In this document: one piece after another, positions 8,446-16,978 of the stretch
Position numbering within the stretch: the first letter of the stretch is position 1
Layout of the letters: every line of letters starts with the position of its first letter
Position numbers and translations under genes: made by a program
The notes under the pieces: model-generated
The model's input: only the letters and a program-made list of their open reading frames with translations
Told to the model about the DNA's origin: nothing
Database searches by the model: none
Origin: Stutzerimonas stutzeri
GTDB taxonomy: Bacteria > Pseudomonadota > Gammaproteobacteria > Pseudomonadales > Pseudomonadaceae
Assembly: GCF_000952685.1 (NCBI RefSeq)
Contig: NZ_JYHV01000011.1
Location: 1 to 64,000, forward strand
Direction: 5' to 3'
DNA length: 64,000 nucleotides

Positions 8446-9324
8446 ATGCAATGGCTGCCCATCTCGCAACAACGTTACCTGCTGGCCGAGGGCCCTTTCT
8501 GGGATGTCCGGCAGCAGACGCTCTATTGGGTCGATATCATCGGCCGACTGGCCTGCCGGCTGGGCCCGGACGGCTACCGCCAGTGGCAGCTGGCCGAGCC
8601 GGTCTCGACGTTCATTCCCTGCCGGCGTGGCGACGCGCTGGTGACGCTGGCCAGCGGTGTCTACCGCCTCGACCTCCACGCCGCTGACGACGAGTCTGCG
8701 CTCAAGCGCTTCTGCATCGCCGACGGTACGCCCGGCAACCGCGCCAACGAAGCGCGCTGCGATGCCCAGGGGCGGCTCTGGCTCGGCACCATGCAGAACA
8801 ACATCGATGAGGATGGCGGCGACCTGCCTATCACCCGGCGTTCCGGTGGTCTGTTTCGAGTCGATCCGGATGGTTCGGTCACGCAGCTGCTCAGCGATCT
8901 GGGCATCGTCAATACGCTGCTGTGGAACGAGGTGGGTGATCGCGTCATCTGCGGCGACACGCTGGACGAATCGCTGTACAGCCACCGCGTCGCTGACGAC
9001 GGGCAGCTGATCGACCGAGACACCTGGGCCGGCCCGCATCCGCGTGGAGTTCCCGACGGCTCGGCCATGGATGCCGAGGGCTACGTCTGGAATGCACGCT
9101 GGGGTGGTCATTGCCTGCTGCGTTTCGCGCCGGATGGCTGCCTGGATCGCATCGTCGAATTGCCCGTCAGTCACCCCACCAGCTGCGTATTCGGCGGGCC
9201 CGACCTGACCCATTTGTATGTCACCTCCGCCAGGACGGGCGAGGCGTCGACTGAACTGGACGGCGCCGTGCTGATGGCTGATGTCGGTATCACCGGCACG
9301 CCTTGTACACGTTTCGCCGGTTGA
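8446..9324 (+). CDS. SMP-30/gluconolactonase-family sugar lactonase (galactonolactonase candidate)
   Basis: This 292-residue six-bladed beta-propeller hydrolase of the SMP-30/regucalcin family should open the lactone made by the neighbouring sugar dehydrogenase to give D-galactonate. The metal-binding positions of the family are present: Glu in LAEGPFW, Asn in NRANEARCD, Asn in GIVNTLLWN and Asp in GVPDGSAMD. It starts 24 nt after the regulator. Substrate is inferred from neighbours; an L-arabinonolactone is equally possible chemically, since L-arabinose and D-galactose share ring configuration. Confidence 0.85.
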   Translation: MQWLPISQQRYLLAEGPFWDVRQQTLYWVDIIGRLACRLGPDGYRQWQLAEPVSTFIPCRRGDALVTLASGVYRLDLHAADDESALKRFCIADGTPGNRANEARCDAQGRLWLGTMQNNIDEDGGDLPITRRSGGLFRVDPDGSVTQLLSDLGIVNTLLWNEVGDRVICGDTLDESLYSHRVADDGQLIDRDTWAGPHPRGVPDGSAMDAEGYVWNARWGGHCLLRFAPDGCLDRIVELPVSHPTSCVFGGPDLTHLYVTSARTGEASTELDGAVLMADVGITGTPCTRFAG

Positions 9325-9375
9325 TCTGTTTATCCGGCCGCACTGTGGCCACTTAACTGCTTAGGAGTTGTTCAC

Positions 9376-10194
9376 ATGGCCTCACCGCTTTCATTGCCAC
9401 CGACACCCGAACCCCAACGCGGCGAGCGCCTGAAAGGCAAGGTCGTGGTCGTCACCGGTGGTGCTCAGGGCATCGGCGAGGCGATCGTGGCCTGCTTCCA
9501 GGCGCAGCAGGCCAAGGTCGTGATCGGTGATATCCAGGGTGAGAAGGCCGAGCGGGTCGCCGCTGGCTGGCGAGCGCGAGGCGGTGAGGTGCGTGCCCTG
9601 AAGACCGACGTCACCCAGCCGGCGGAGCTGGAGGCGCTGGTTGGTCTGGCGCTCGAGCACTACGGCCAGGTCGATGTGCTGGTCAATTGCGCAGGCGTCA
9701 ACGTATTTCGCGATCCGCTGGAAATGACCGAAGAGGACTGGCGGCGTTGCTTCGCCATCGATCTGGACGGCGTCTGGTTCGGTTGCAAGGCGGCGTTGCC
9801 ACATATGGTGCAACGCGGCATCGGCAACATCATCAATATCGCCTCGGTTCACTCGACCAACATCATTCCCGGCTGCTTTCCATACCCCGTCGCCAAGCAC
9901 GGCCTGCTCGGGCTGACTCGCGCACTGGGCATCGAATATGCGCCCAAGGGCATCCGCGTCAACGCCATCGCGCCGGGCTACATCGAGACGCAGCTCAACG
10001 TCGATTACTGGAACGATTTCGCTGACCCCCACGCCGAGCGCCAGCGCGCCTTCGACATGCATCCGCCGCGGCGCATCGGCCAGCCGATCGAGGTGGCGAT
10101 GACCGCGCTGTTCCTCGCCACCGACGAGGCGCCTTTCATCAACGCCGCCTGCATCACCATCGATGGTGGACGCTCGGTGCTCTACCACGATTGA
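9376..10194 (+). CDS. Short-chain dehydrogenase, D-galactose/L-arabinose 1-dehydrogenase candidate
   Basis: This is a classical short-chain dehydrogenase/reductase of 272 residues. It has the Rossmann motif TGGAQGIGEA (about 28-37), an NCAG motif, and a catalytic Ser (in IASVHS) with the Tyr-x-x-x-Lys pair in YPVAKHG. It is placed between a lactonase and a sugar importer in a locus with all later galactonate enzymes. It is therefore the best candidate for oxidising the pyranose at C1 to the lactone. No other dehydrogenase is present in the cluster. The ribosome site AGGAG precedes the ATG. Confidence 0.82.
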   Translation: MASPLSLPPTPEPQRGERLKGKVVVVTGGAQGIGEAIVACFQAQQAKVVIGDIQGEKAERVAAGWRARGGEVRALKTDVTQPAELEALVGLALEHYGQVDVLVNCAGVNVFRDPLEMTEEDWRRCFAIDLDGVWFGCKAALPHMVQRGIGNIINIASVHSTNIIPGCFPYPVAKHGLLGLTRALGIEYAPKGIRVNAIAPGYIETQLNVDYWNDFADPHAERQRAFDMHPPRRIGQPIEVAMTALFLATDEAPFINAACITIDGGRSVLYHD

Positions 10195-10329
10195 CAAGGG
10201 TTCGTTTCAAAGGGGCCGGCAGTGCCCCCAGCGGCAAGCCGCCAGCAAGGCATCCGGTGGTGACGTGTCAGGGGGATGAGCTCTGACGAATCAACAAAAA
10301 GCTATTCAATAAGAACAATGGAGGTAGCT

Positions 10330-11334
10330 ATGTTCCGGTCTTTCGGAATCCGTTCGCTTTGCTGTGCCGCGCTGACTGTTGGCGCGATGAGTTTCGCCGG
10401 TGCGACTCTGGCCGAAGACGAGGTCAAGATCGGCTTTCTGGTCAAGCAACCCGAAGAGCCCTGGTTTCAGACCGAGTGGGCCTTCGCCGAGAAGGCCGCC
10501 AAGGAGCATGGGTTCACCCTGCTGAAAATCGCCGTGCCGGATGGCGAGAAAACGCTGGCCGCCATCGACAGCCTGGCGGCCAATGGCGCTAAGGGCTTTG
10601 TCATCTGCACCCCCGACGTTGCGCTCGGCCCGGCCATCGTTGCCAAATCCAAGTTCAACGACCTCAAGGTCATGGCTGTCGACGATCGCTTCGTCGATGC
10701 CAAGGGCCAGCCCATGGAAGAGGTGCCGTATCTTGGTATGGCCGCTTTTGAAGTGGGCCAGAAGCAGGGCGCGGCCATGGCTGAAGAAGCCAAGAAGCGC
10801 GGCTGGGACTGGAACGACACTTATGCGGTGATCAACACCTACAACGAACTCGACACCGGCAAGAAGCGTACTGACGGTTCCGTCGATGCGTTGAAGAAGG
10901 CTGGCTTCCCCGAAGACCACATCTTCTACACCCCGCAGAAAACCCTCGACGTGCCGGGCAGCATGAACGCCACGACCTCGGCGCTGGTGAAGCTGCCGCG
11001 TGGTGCGAAGCACCTGATCATCGGTGGCATGAACGATAACACCGTGCTGGGCGGCGTAAGGGCCACCGAAAGCGCGGGGTTCAGCGCCGAGAACGTGATC
11101 GGCATCGGCATCAACGGCACCGACGCCATCGGTGAGCTGAAGAAGGACAACAGTGGCTTCTACGGCTCGATGCTGCCCAGCCCGCACATCGAAGGCTATG
11201 AAACCGCGCGGATGATGTACGAGTGGGTCACCACCGGCAAAGAACCACCCAAGTACACCGCGATGGACGAAGTCACCCTGATTACCCGCGAGAACTTCCA
11301 GGAAGAGCTGGAAAAGATCGGTCTCTGGAAATAA
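10330..11334 (+). CDS. araF: Periplasmic sugar-binding protein, AraF type
   Basis: This 334-residue substrate-binding protein feeds an ABC importer. It has a Sec signal peptide (about 1-26, ending GATLAED). The mature protein closely resembles the E. coli L-arabinose-binding protein AraF, for example KIGFLVKQPEEPWFQTEW, VPDGEKTLAAIDSLAANGAK and GGMNDNTVLGGVRATE. AraF-type proteins bind L-arabinose and also D-galactose. Given the galactonate enzymes downstream, galactose is the likely physiological ligand here. The start at 10330 was preferred to an upstream in-frame ATG because GGAGGT precedes it and the signal peptide starts there. Confidence 0.93.
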   Translation: MFRSFGIRSLCCAALTVGAMSFAGATLAEDEVKIGFLVKQPEEPWFQTEWAFAEKAAKEHGFTLLKIAVPDGEKTLAAIDSLAANGAKGFVICTPDVALGPAIVAKSKFNDLKVMAVDDRFVDAKGQPMEEVPYLGMAAFEVGQKQGAAMAEEAKKRGWDWNDTYAVINTYNELDTGKKRTDGSVDALKKAGFPEDHIFYTPQKTLDVPGSMNATTSALVKLPRGAKHLIIGGMNDNTVLGGVRATESAGFSAENVIGIGINGTDAIGELKKDNSGFYGSMLPSPHIEGYETARMMYEWVTTGKEPPKYTAMDEVTLITRENFQEELEKIGLWK

Positions 11335-11419
11335 GCCGGTCCATTCGCGGGCGGCCTGATCTCAGGTCGATTTCAGTATCGAACTCGTCCAGTCGAACGG
11401 GCGAGGGTGGAGACGCTCC

Positions 11420-12934
11420 ATGCTTCAACAAGTCAATTCGGGCGACAGCCTGCGTTTCAACGGCATCGGTAAGAACTTCCCCGGCGTGCGTGCGCTGTCG
11501 GAAATCAGCTTCGAAGCCCGGCCCGGCACCGTTCACGCCCTGATGGGTGAGAACGGCGCCGGGAAGTCGACGCTGCTGAAAATTCTCGGCGGCGCCTATC
11601 AGCCGAGCAGCGGTGATCTGCAGATCGGGGCGCGCACACTGGCATTTCGATCCGCCGGGGAAAGCATCGCCAGCGGTGTCGCGGTGATCCACCAGGAGCT
11701 GCATCTGGTGCCGGAAATGAGCGTGGCCGAAAACCTGATGCTCGGGCACATGCCTTCGCGCTTCGGGCTGGTGAATCGGAGGGCGATGCTGCGTCAGGCG
11801 CATGAACTGCTCAAGGGACTGGCTGACGAGATCGATCCGTCTGCACGCCTGGGCAGCCTGTCGCTGGGGCAGCGTCAACTGGTGGAAATCGCCAAGGCGA
11901 TGTCGCGCAACGCCCATGTGATCGCCTTCGACGAGCCAACCAGCAGCCTCTCGGCGCGGGAAATCGAGCGGCTGATGACGATCATCGGCCGGCTGCGGGA
12001 CGAGGGGCGAGTGGTGCTTTACGTCTCGCACCGGATGGAAGAGATCTTCCGTATCTGCGACGCGGTCACGGTGTTCAAGGACGGCCGCTTCGTCTGCACC
12101 TTCGACGATATGAGCGAGCTGACCCATGACGCGCTGGTGACCTGCATGGTCGGGCGCGATATCCAGGACATCTACAACTACCGCCCGCGCGAGCAGCAAG
12201 GCGAGGCCTTGCGCGTCGAAGGGCTGCTCGGCCACGGTTTGCAGGAGCCGGTGAGTTTCTCGATCAGCCGTGGCGAGGTACTCGGCTTCTTCGGTCTGGT
12301 CGGTGCCGGGCGTACCGAACTGCTGCGCCTTCTCGCCGGGTTGGCCCCGCACAAGGCCGGTACGGTGCAGCTCGATGGCCAGCCCTTGCAACTGAAGTCG
12401 GCACGCGACGCCATCGCTTCGGGGATTCTGCTCTGTCCCGAAGATCGCAAGAAGGAAGGCATCGTGCCGCTGGGCAGCGTGGCGGAGAACATCAACATCG
12501 GTGCGCGTGGCCGCAACGCCCGTCTCGGCTGTCTGGTGCAGGGCCGCTGGGAGCGCGAGAACGCCGACCGGCAGATCCGCGCCCTGAATATCAAGACCCC
12601 GTCGGCGGACCAGCAGATCGTTTTTCTCTCTGGCGGCAACCAGCAGAAGGTGATTCTCGGGCGCTGGCTGTCGATGCCAATGAAGGTGCTGCTGCTCGAC
12701 GAACCCACCCGCGGCATCGACATCGGCGCCAAAGCCGAGATCTACCAGATCATCCATGACCTCGCGGCGAGCGGTATCGCGGTGATCGTCGTCTCCAGCG
12801 ACCTGATGGAAGTCATCGGCATATCCGATCGCATCCTGGTGATGAGCGAGGGCGCGATCACCGGTGAAGTCACCCGCGACCAGGCTGAAGAATCCCGCCT
12901 GCTGCAACTGGCACTTCCGCGCTCGCGCGGCTGA
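11420..12934 (+). CDS. araG: Sugar ABC transporter ATP-binding protein, AraG type
   Basis: This 504-residue ATPase carries two fused nucleotide-binding domains, as in all simple-sugar (CUT2) importers. The first has Walker A GENGAGKST, signature LSLGQRQ and Walker B with AFDEPTSSLSARE. The second has a degenerate P-loop GLVGAGRTE and the signature LSGGNQQK, followed by LLLDEPTRGID. The length equals E. coli AraG. It energises uptake of the sugar captured by the preceding binding protein; the permease follows 21 nt later. Confidence 0.95.
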   Translation: MLQQVNSGDSLRFNGIGKNFPGVRALSEISFEARPGTVHALMGENGAGKSTLLKILGGAYQPSSGDLQIGARTLAFRSAGESIASGVAVIHQELHLVPEMSVAENLMLGHMPSRFGLVNRRAMLRQAHELLKGLADEIDPSARLGSLSLGQRQLVEIAKAMSRNAHVIAFDEPTSSLSAREIERLMTIIGRLRDEGRVVLYVSHRMEEIFRICDAVTVFKDGRFVCTFDDMSELTHDALVTCMVGRDIQDIYNYRPREQQGEALRVEGLLGHGLQEPVSFSISRGEVLGFFGLVGAGRTELLRLLAGLAPHKAGTVQLDGQPLQLKSARDAIASGILLCPEDRKKEGIVPLGSVAENINIGARGRNARLGCLVQGRWERENADRQIRALNIKTPSADQQIVFLSGGNQQKVILGRWLSMPMKVLLLDEPTRGIDIGAKAEIYQIIHDLAASGIAVIVVSSDLMEVIGISDRILVMSEGAITGEVTRDQAEESRLLQLALPRSRG

Positions 12935-12955
12935 ACAACCATGAAGAGGTGCTCT

Positions 12956-13924
12956 ATGTCTGCTCAACAAAACGCTCTGGCCGCGCCGCGGCAGGGTCTC
13001 AACATGCGCCGCTTCCTCGACGACTGGGTCATGGTGTTGGCGGCGCTCGGCATCTTCGCGTTGTCGGCGATCTTCATCGATAACTTTCTCTCGCCGTTGA
13101 ACATGCGCGGCCTGGGGCTGGCGATCTCGACCGTGGGCATCGCCGCCTGCACCATGCTGTTCTGCCTGGCGTCCGGGCACTTCGACCTCTCGGTCGGCTC
13201 GGTGATTGCCTGCGCCGGAGTTGTGGCGGCTGTGGTGATGCGCGATACCGAGAGTGTTTTCCTCGGTGTCTCGGCGGCGCTGGCGATGGGGTTGGCGGTC
13301 GGGCTGATCAACGGCATCGTGATCGCCAAGCTGCGCATCAATGCCTTGATCGCCACGCTGGCGACGATGCAGATCGTGCGCGGGCTGGCCTATATCTTCT
13401 CCAACGGCAAGGCCGTGGGGGTGATGCAGGAGGACTTTTTCCTGTTCGGCAATGGCAGTCTGTTCGGCGTACCGGTGCCCATCCTGATCACTGTCGTCTG
13501 CTTCGCCTTCTTCGGTTGGCTGCTCAACTACACGACCTATGGTCGCAATACCATGGCCATCGGCGGCAATCAGGAAGCGGCGCTGCTGGCTGGGGTCCAT
13601 GTCGATCGTACCAAGATCATCATCTTTGCCGTGCATGGCCTGATCGGCGCGCTGGCCGGTGTGGTATTGGCGTCGCGGATGACCTCGGGGCAACCGATGA
13701 TCGGCCAGGGCTTCGAGCTGACGGTGATTTCAGCCTGTGTACTCGGGGGCGTCTCGCTCAGCGGCGGCATCGGCATGATCCGCCACGTGATCGCCGGGGT
13801 GCTGATTCTGGCGATTATCGAGAACGCGATGAACCTGAAGAATATCGACACCTTCTACCAGTACGTCATCCGCGGCACGATTCTGTTGCTGGCGGTGATC
13901 ATCGATCGGCTGAAGCAGCGCTGA
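12956..13924 (+). CDS. araH: Sugar ABC transporter permease, AraH type
   Basis: This 322-residue inner-membrane permease of the BPD_transp_2 (CUT2) family has about eight to ten transmembrane segments. It shows the family stretches FDLSVGSVIACAGVVAA and GGNQEAALLAGV, and SACVLGGVSLSGGIG near the C-terminus. The ATG at 12956 was chosen over the one at 12941 because AAGAGGTG lies just upstream of it. It completes the importer with the two genes before it. Confidence 0.94.
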   Translation: MSAQQNALAAPRQGLNMRRFLDDWVMVLAALGIFALSAIFIDNFLSPLNMRGLGLAISTVGIAACTMLFCLASGHFDLSVGSVIACAGVVAAVVMRDTESVFLGVSAALAMGLAVGLINGIVIAKLRINALIATLATMQIVRGLAYIFSNGKAVGVMQEDFFLFGNGSLFGVPVPILITVVCFAFFGWLLNYTTYGRNTMAIGGNQEAALLAGVHVDRTKIIIFAVHGLIGALAGVVLASRMTSGQPMIGQGFELTVISACVLGGVSLSGGIGMIRHVIAGVLILAIIENAMNLKNIDTFYQYVIRGTILLLAVIIDRLKQR

Positions 13925-13963
13925 TCCCAATCGCGCCGCGTGTCGGCGCGCTGGAGAAATCCC

Positions 13964-14938
13964 GTGGATACACACCTGATCGCCCTGGATTGGGGCACCA
14001 GTTCGCTGCGCGCTTATCGGCTCGGTGCGGCCGGCGAAACGCTGGAAGTGCGCGGCTTGCCACTGGGTGTCATGCAGCTCGATGGCTGCGAGGCCGACTT
14101 CGAGCGCGCACTGGAGCAGGCGTGTGGTGACTGGCAGAGCGCCGCGCCCCAAGCCCCGATGATTGCCTGCGGCATGGTTGGCAGCGCCCAGGGCTGGCGT
14201 GAAGCCCGCTATATCGAAGCGCCGCTGCGTGCTGATGAACTGACATTGCTGCCCATCGAGCGCTCGCACGGAATGCCGCTATGGTTGGTGCCCGGCGTGA
14301 TTCAGCGCGGCGGCGTGCCTAACGTGATGCGTGGCGAAGAAACCCAGGTGTTCGGCCTGCTCGATGGCGATGACAGTCAGCTTGCGCCATTGCTGATCGG
14401 CCTACCGGGTAGCCACAGCAAATGGGTCACGGTGGAAGGTGGGCAGCTCAGCCGATTCCAGACCTTCATGACCGGCGAGGTCTATCAGGCGTTGCTCGGC
14501 CATACGATTCTCGGGCGCACCGCGGTGACCAGCGACAGCTTCAATGCCGCGGCTTTCGAGCGTGGCCTTCGCGTCGCAAGGTCGAGCGAAGGGCAGGCCG
14601 GCCCGCTTTCGACGATTTTCAGCAGCCGCACGCTGGTGCTAACCGGCGAGCTCAGCGGCGCAGCCCAGGCCGATTACCTGTCCGGGCTGTTGATAGGGCA
14701 CGAGCTGGCCGCCATGAGCGCGATGCTGCAGGTGCCGCCATCGCAGTCCATCGTCCTGATCGGCAATTCGACCCTGTGTGCTCGCTACCTTTGGGCGCTC
14801 GAGCATTGCGGCTTCGAGTCGTTGCGCTTCGCGCCCGAGGCCACGGCCGCCGGGCTCTGGAAGATTGCCGCCGGCGCCGGCCTGGTCGCCACCGATACTG
14901 CAGGAGAGTCAGATGTTTCACCGCACGCTTGCCATTAA
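13964..14938 (+). CDS. dgoK: 2-dehydro-3-deoxygalactonokinase
   Basis: DgoK phosphorylates 2-keto-3-deoxygalactonate (KDGal) with ATP to the 6-phosphate. The 324-residue protein starts at GTG 13964, preceded by GGAG, with the sugar-kinase phosphate loop LIALDWGTSSLRAYRL at the N-terminus. It contains the family segments CGMVGSAQGW, LPGSHSKWV and FMTGEVYQALL. Its end overlaps the start of the aldolase gene by 26 nt, suggesting translational coupling. Confidence 0.94.
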   Translation: MDTHLIALDWGTSSLRAYRLGAAGETLEVRGLPLGVMQLDGCEADFERALEQACGDWQSAAPQAPMIACGMVGSAQGWREARYIEAPLRADELTLLPIERSHGMPLWLVPGVIQRGGVPNVMRGEETQVFGLLDGDDSQLAPLLIGLPGSHSKWVTVEGGQLSRFQTFMTGEVYQALLGHTILGRTAVTSDSFNAAAFERGLRVARSSEGQAGPLSTIFSSRTLVLTGELSGAAQADYLSGLLIGHELAAMSAMLQVPPSQSIVLIGNSTLCARYLWALEHCGFESLRFAPEATAAGLWKIAAGAGLVATDTAGESDVSPHACH

Positions 14939-15536
14939 CGGGCTGGTCGCGATCCTCCGAGGCCTGCGCCCCGAGGAGGCCGAGTCGGTCGGCAGCGCGC
15001 TCTATGCCGTCGGTATAAGGATCATCGAGGTACCGCTCAATTCGCCGCAGCCGCTGCGCAGCATCGAAATCCTGCGCCGGACCTTGCCCGACGATTGCCT
15101 GGTTGGCGCCGGTACGGTGCTTTCAACGCAGCAGGTGCAAGCGGTGAAGGAAGCCGGCGGGCAGCTGATCGTCATGCCGCATTGCGACGCCCAGGTGCTG
15201 CACGCTGCTAAGGCCGCGGGTCTTTATCTCGCACCTGGCGTCGCCACGCCCAGCGAAGCCTTCGCGGCACTGGCGGCGGGTGCCGACGCGCTCAAATTGT
15301 TCCCCGCCGAGCAGGTCGGTATCGGCGCGATGAGAGCCTGGCTGGCCGTGCTGCCGACCGGTACGGCGCTGCTGCCGGTGGGCGGCATCACGCCGGAGAA
15401 CATGGCGCCTTACCTGCGGGCCGGGGCGGCCGGCTTCGGTCTTGGCTCGGCACTTTATTCGCCGGGATTGTCCGCCGACGAGGTGGGTCGCCGGGCGCAC
15501 GCCTTCATTCTGGCCCGCCACGCGGCGATGGCCTGA
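14913..15536 (+). CDS. dgoA: 2-dehydro-3-deoxy-6-phosphogalactonate aldolase
   Basis: This 207-residue class I KDPG/KDPGal-type aldolase cleaves 2-keto-3-deoxy-6-phosphogalactonate to pyruvate and D-glyceraldehyde 3-phosphate. The motif GLVAILRG carries the catalytic Glu region further on ([11 protein letters not shown]). GAGTVLS and the Schiff-base lysine in [13 protein letters not shown] are intact, and [11 protein letters not shown] closes the barrel. The ATG at 14913 follows AGGAGAG. The locus uses separate dgoA and dgoD genes, unlike older annotations that fused them. Confidence 0.94.
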   Translation: MFHRTLAINGLVAILRGLRPEEAESVGSALYAVGIRIIEVPLNSPQPLRSIEILRRTLPDDCLVGAGTVLSTQQVQAVKEAGGQLIVMPHCDAQVLHAAKAAGLYLAPGVATPSEAFAALAAGADALKLFPAEQVGIGAMRAWLAVLPTGTALLPVGGITPENMAPYLRAGAAGFGLGSALYSPGLSADEVGRRAHAFILARHAAMA

Positions 15537-15559
15537 CCACTTTCTGCGAGAGAGCTGCG

Positions 15560-16708
15560 ATGAAAATTACCCGCCTTACCACGCTGGTTGTGCCGCCACG
15601 CTGGCTGTTCCTCAAGATCGAAACCGATGAAGGCGTCACCGGCTGGGGCGAGCCTGTCGTCGAAGGCCGCGCGCACAGCGTCGCCGCGGCAGTGGATGAG
15701 CTGGCCGACTACCTGGTGGGGCGCGATCCGCGCAACGTCGAAGACCTCTGGACGGTGATGTACCGTGGCGGCTTCTACCGGGGCGGGCCCATTCTGATGA
15801 GCGCCATTGCCGGTATCGATCAGGCGCTGTGGGACATCAAGGGCAAGGCGTTGGGTGTCTCGGTCAGCGACTTGCTCGGTGGGCGGGTGCGCGAGCGTAT
15901 CCGGGTGTACTCCTGGATTGGCGGGGATCGCCCGGCGGATACCGCCAACGCCGCCCGCGCTGCAGTGGCGCGTGGCTTCAGTGCAGTGAAGATGAACGCC
16001 AGCGAGGAGCTGCAGTTCGTCGACAGCCATGCCAAGGTCGATGCGGTGTTGGCGAACATGGCTGCCGTACGGGATGCGGTGGGCAGGAATATCGGTATTG
16101 GCGTGGATTTTCACGGCCGCGTGCACAAGCCCATGGCGAAGATCCTGATCAAGGAGCTCGAGGCGTATCGGCCGATGTTCATCGAGGAGCCGGTGCTCAG
16201 CGATAACTATGAGGCGCTCAAAGAGCTGGCGCCGCTGTCCTGTGCGCCCATCGCGCTGGGAGAACGGTTGTATTCGCGCTGGGATTTCAAACGCATCCTC
16301 GCCGACGGTTACGTCGACATCATTCAGCCGGACACCTCTCATGCCGGCGGCATCACCGAGACGCGCAAGATCGCCAGCATGGCCGAGGCCTACGACGTCG
16401 CGCTGGCGCTGCATTGCCCGCTCGGACCGATTGCGCTGGCGGCGTGCCTGCAGTTGGACGGCGTCTGCTACAACGCCTTCATTCAGGAGCAGAGCCTGGG
16501 CATCCATTACAACCAGGGCAACGACCTGCTCGACTACATCAGCAACCGGGAGGTGTTCGAGTACGAGGATGGCTTCGTCGCGATACCGAATGGGCCGGGG
16601 CTGGGCATCGAGATCAATGAGGATTACGTGCGGGAACAGGCGCGTATCGGCCATCGTTGGCGCAACCCGATCTGGCGTCACGCCGATGGCAGTGTGGCCG
16701 AGTGGTAG
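15560..16708 (+). CDS. dgoD: D-galactonate dehydratase
   Basis: This 382-residue enolase-superfamily dehydratase converts D-galactonate to 2-keto-3-deoxygalactonate. Residue numbering matches E. coli DgoD exactly at the catalytic and metal sites: Asp183 and His185 in GVDFHGR, Glu209 in FIEEPVL, Glu235 in LGERLYS and His285 in LHCPLGP. The N-terminus ([20 protein letters not shown]) and the C-terminus ([15 protein letters not shown]) are also typical. It is the last gene of the plus-strand cluster. Confidence 0.97.
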   Translation: MKITRLTTLVVPPRWLFLKIETDEGVTGWGEPVVEGRAHSVAAAVDELADYLVGRDPRNVEDLWTVMYRGGFYRGGPILMSAIAGIDQALWDIKGKALGVSVSDLLGGRVRERIRVYSWIGGDRPADTANAARAAVARGFSAVKMNASEELQFVDSHAKVDAVLANMAAVRDAVGRNIGIGVDFHGRVHKPMAKILIKELEAYRPMFIEEPVLSDNYEALKELAPLSCAPIALGERLYSRWDFKRILADGYVDIIQPDTSHAGGITETRKIASMAEAYDVALALHCPLGPIALAACLQLDGVCYNAFIQEQSLGIHYNQGNDLLDYISNREVFEYEDGFVAIPNGPGLGIEINEDYVREQARIGHRWRNPIWRHADGSVAEW

Positions 16709-16776
16709 GGCGGCGACATGGTTGTAGTCAGGCGCACGGCAGGCCTCACGGCCCGTAGCTGCAGCAAGAGCCAAAA

Positions 16777-16804
16777 GCTTCGCCCCGAGGCGGGCCTCCC
16801 ACAA
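16777..16804 (-). repeat. Degenerate REP-like element
   Basis: Read on the minus strand, this segment starts TGTGGGAGGCCCGCCTCGGG, close to the extragenic palindrome family common in pseudomonads (GTRGGAG...GGCGAA type). It pairs in inverted orientation with the copy at 16830-16854. It occupies the gap between dgoD and the convergent galM. Confidence 0.5.
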
Positions 16805-16829
16805 AAGCGGCCAGCGCGCACCGAACCGC

Positions 16830-16854
16830 TGTAGGAGGTGCGCCCCGCGGCGAA
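16830..16854 (+). repeat. Degenerate REP-like element, inverted partner
   Basis: TGTAGGAGGTGCGCCCCGCG followed by GCGAA is a second REP-like copy, opposite in orientation to the one about 25 nt upstream. The pair has the layout of a REP doublet. It lies between two convergent transcription units, the usual location of such elements. Confidence 0.5.
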
Positions 16855-16953
16855 CGCTGGTTCGGATCCACAACGGTCTATGAAACCAACCGTGCTGCAA
16901 GCAAAGCGGCTGCTAAAAACGACCTCGCCAACCGCGAGGCTCGTTACAGCCTG

Positions 16954-16973
16954 AAGGCCCCTTGCGGGGCCTT
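16954..16973. terminator. Convergent hairpin between dgoD and galM
   Basis: AAGGCCCC and GGGGCCTT form an 8-bp stem with a four-base loop (TTGC), 5 nt beyond the galM stop codon. It could terminate galM transcripts leftward and dgoD transcripts rightward, but neither side has a long T-run. Confidence 0.6.
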
Positions 16974-16978
16974 CTGCA

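Noticed and set aside
11282..13693. An 803-codon open frame on the minus strand across araG and araH
   Set aside because: Its translation is rich in His, Arg, Gln and Asp without any fold-like pattern, as expected for the complement of GC-rich genes. The plus-strand araG and araH are unmistakable.
15455..16900. A 481-codon minus-strand frame opposite dgoD
   Set aside because: DgoD has all catalytic residues at the right numbers; the opposite frame is only a codon-bias shadow.
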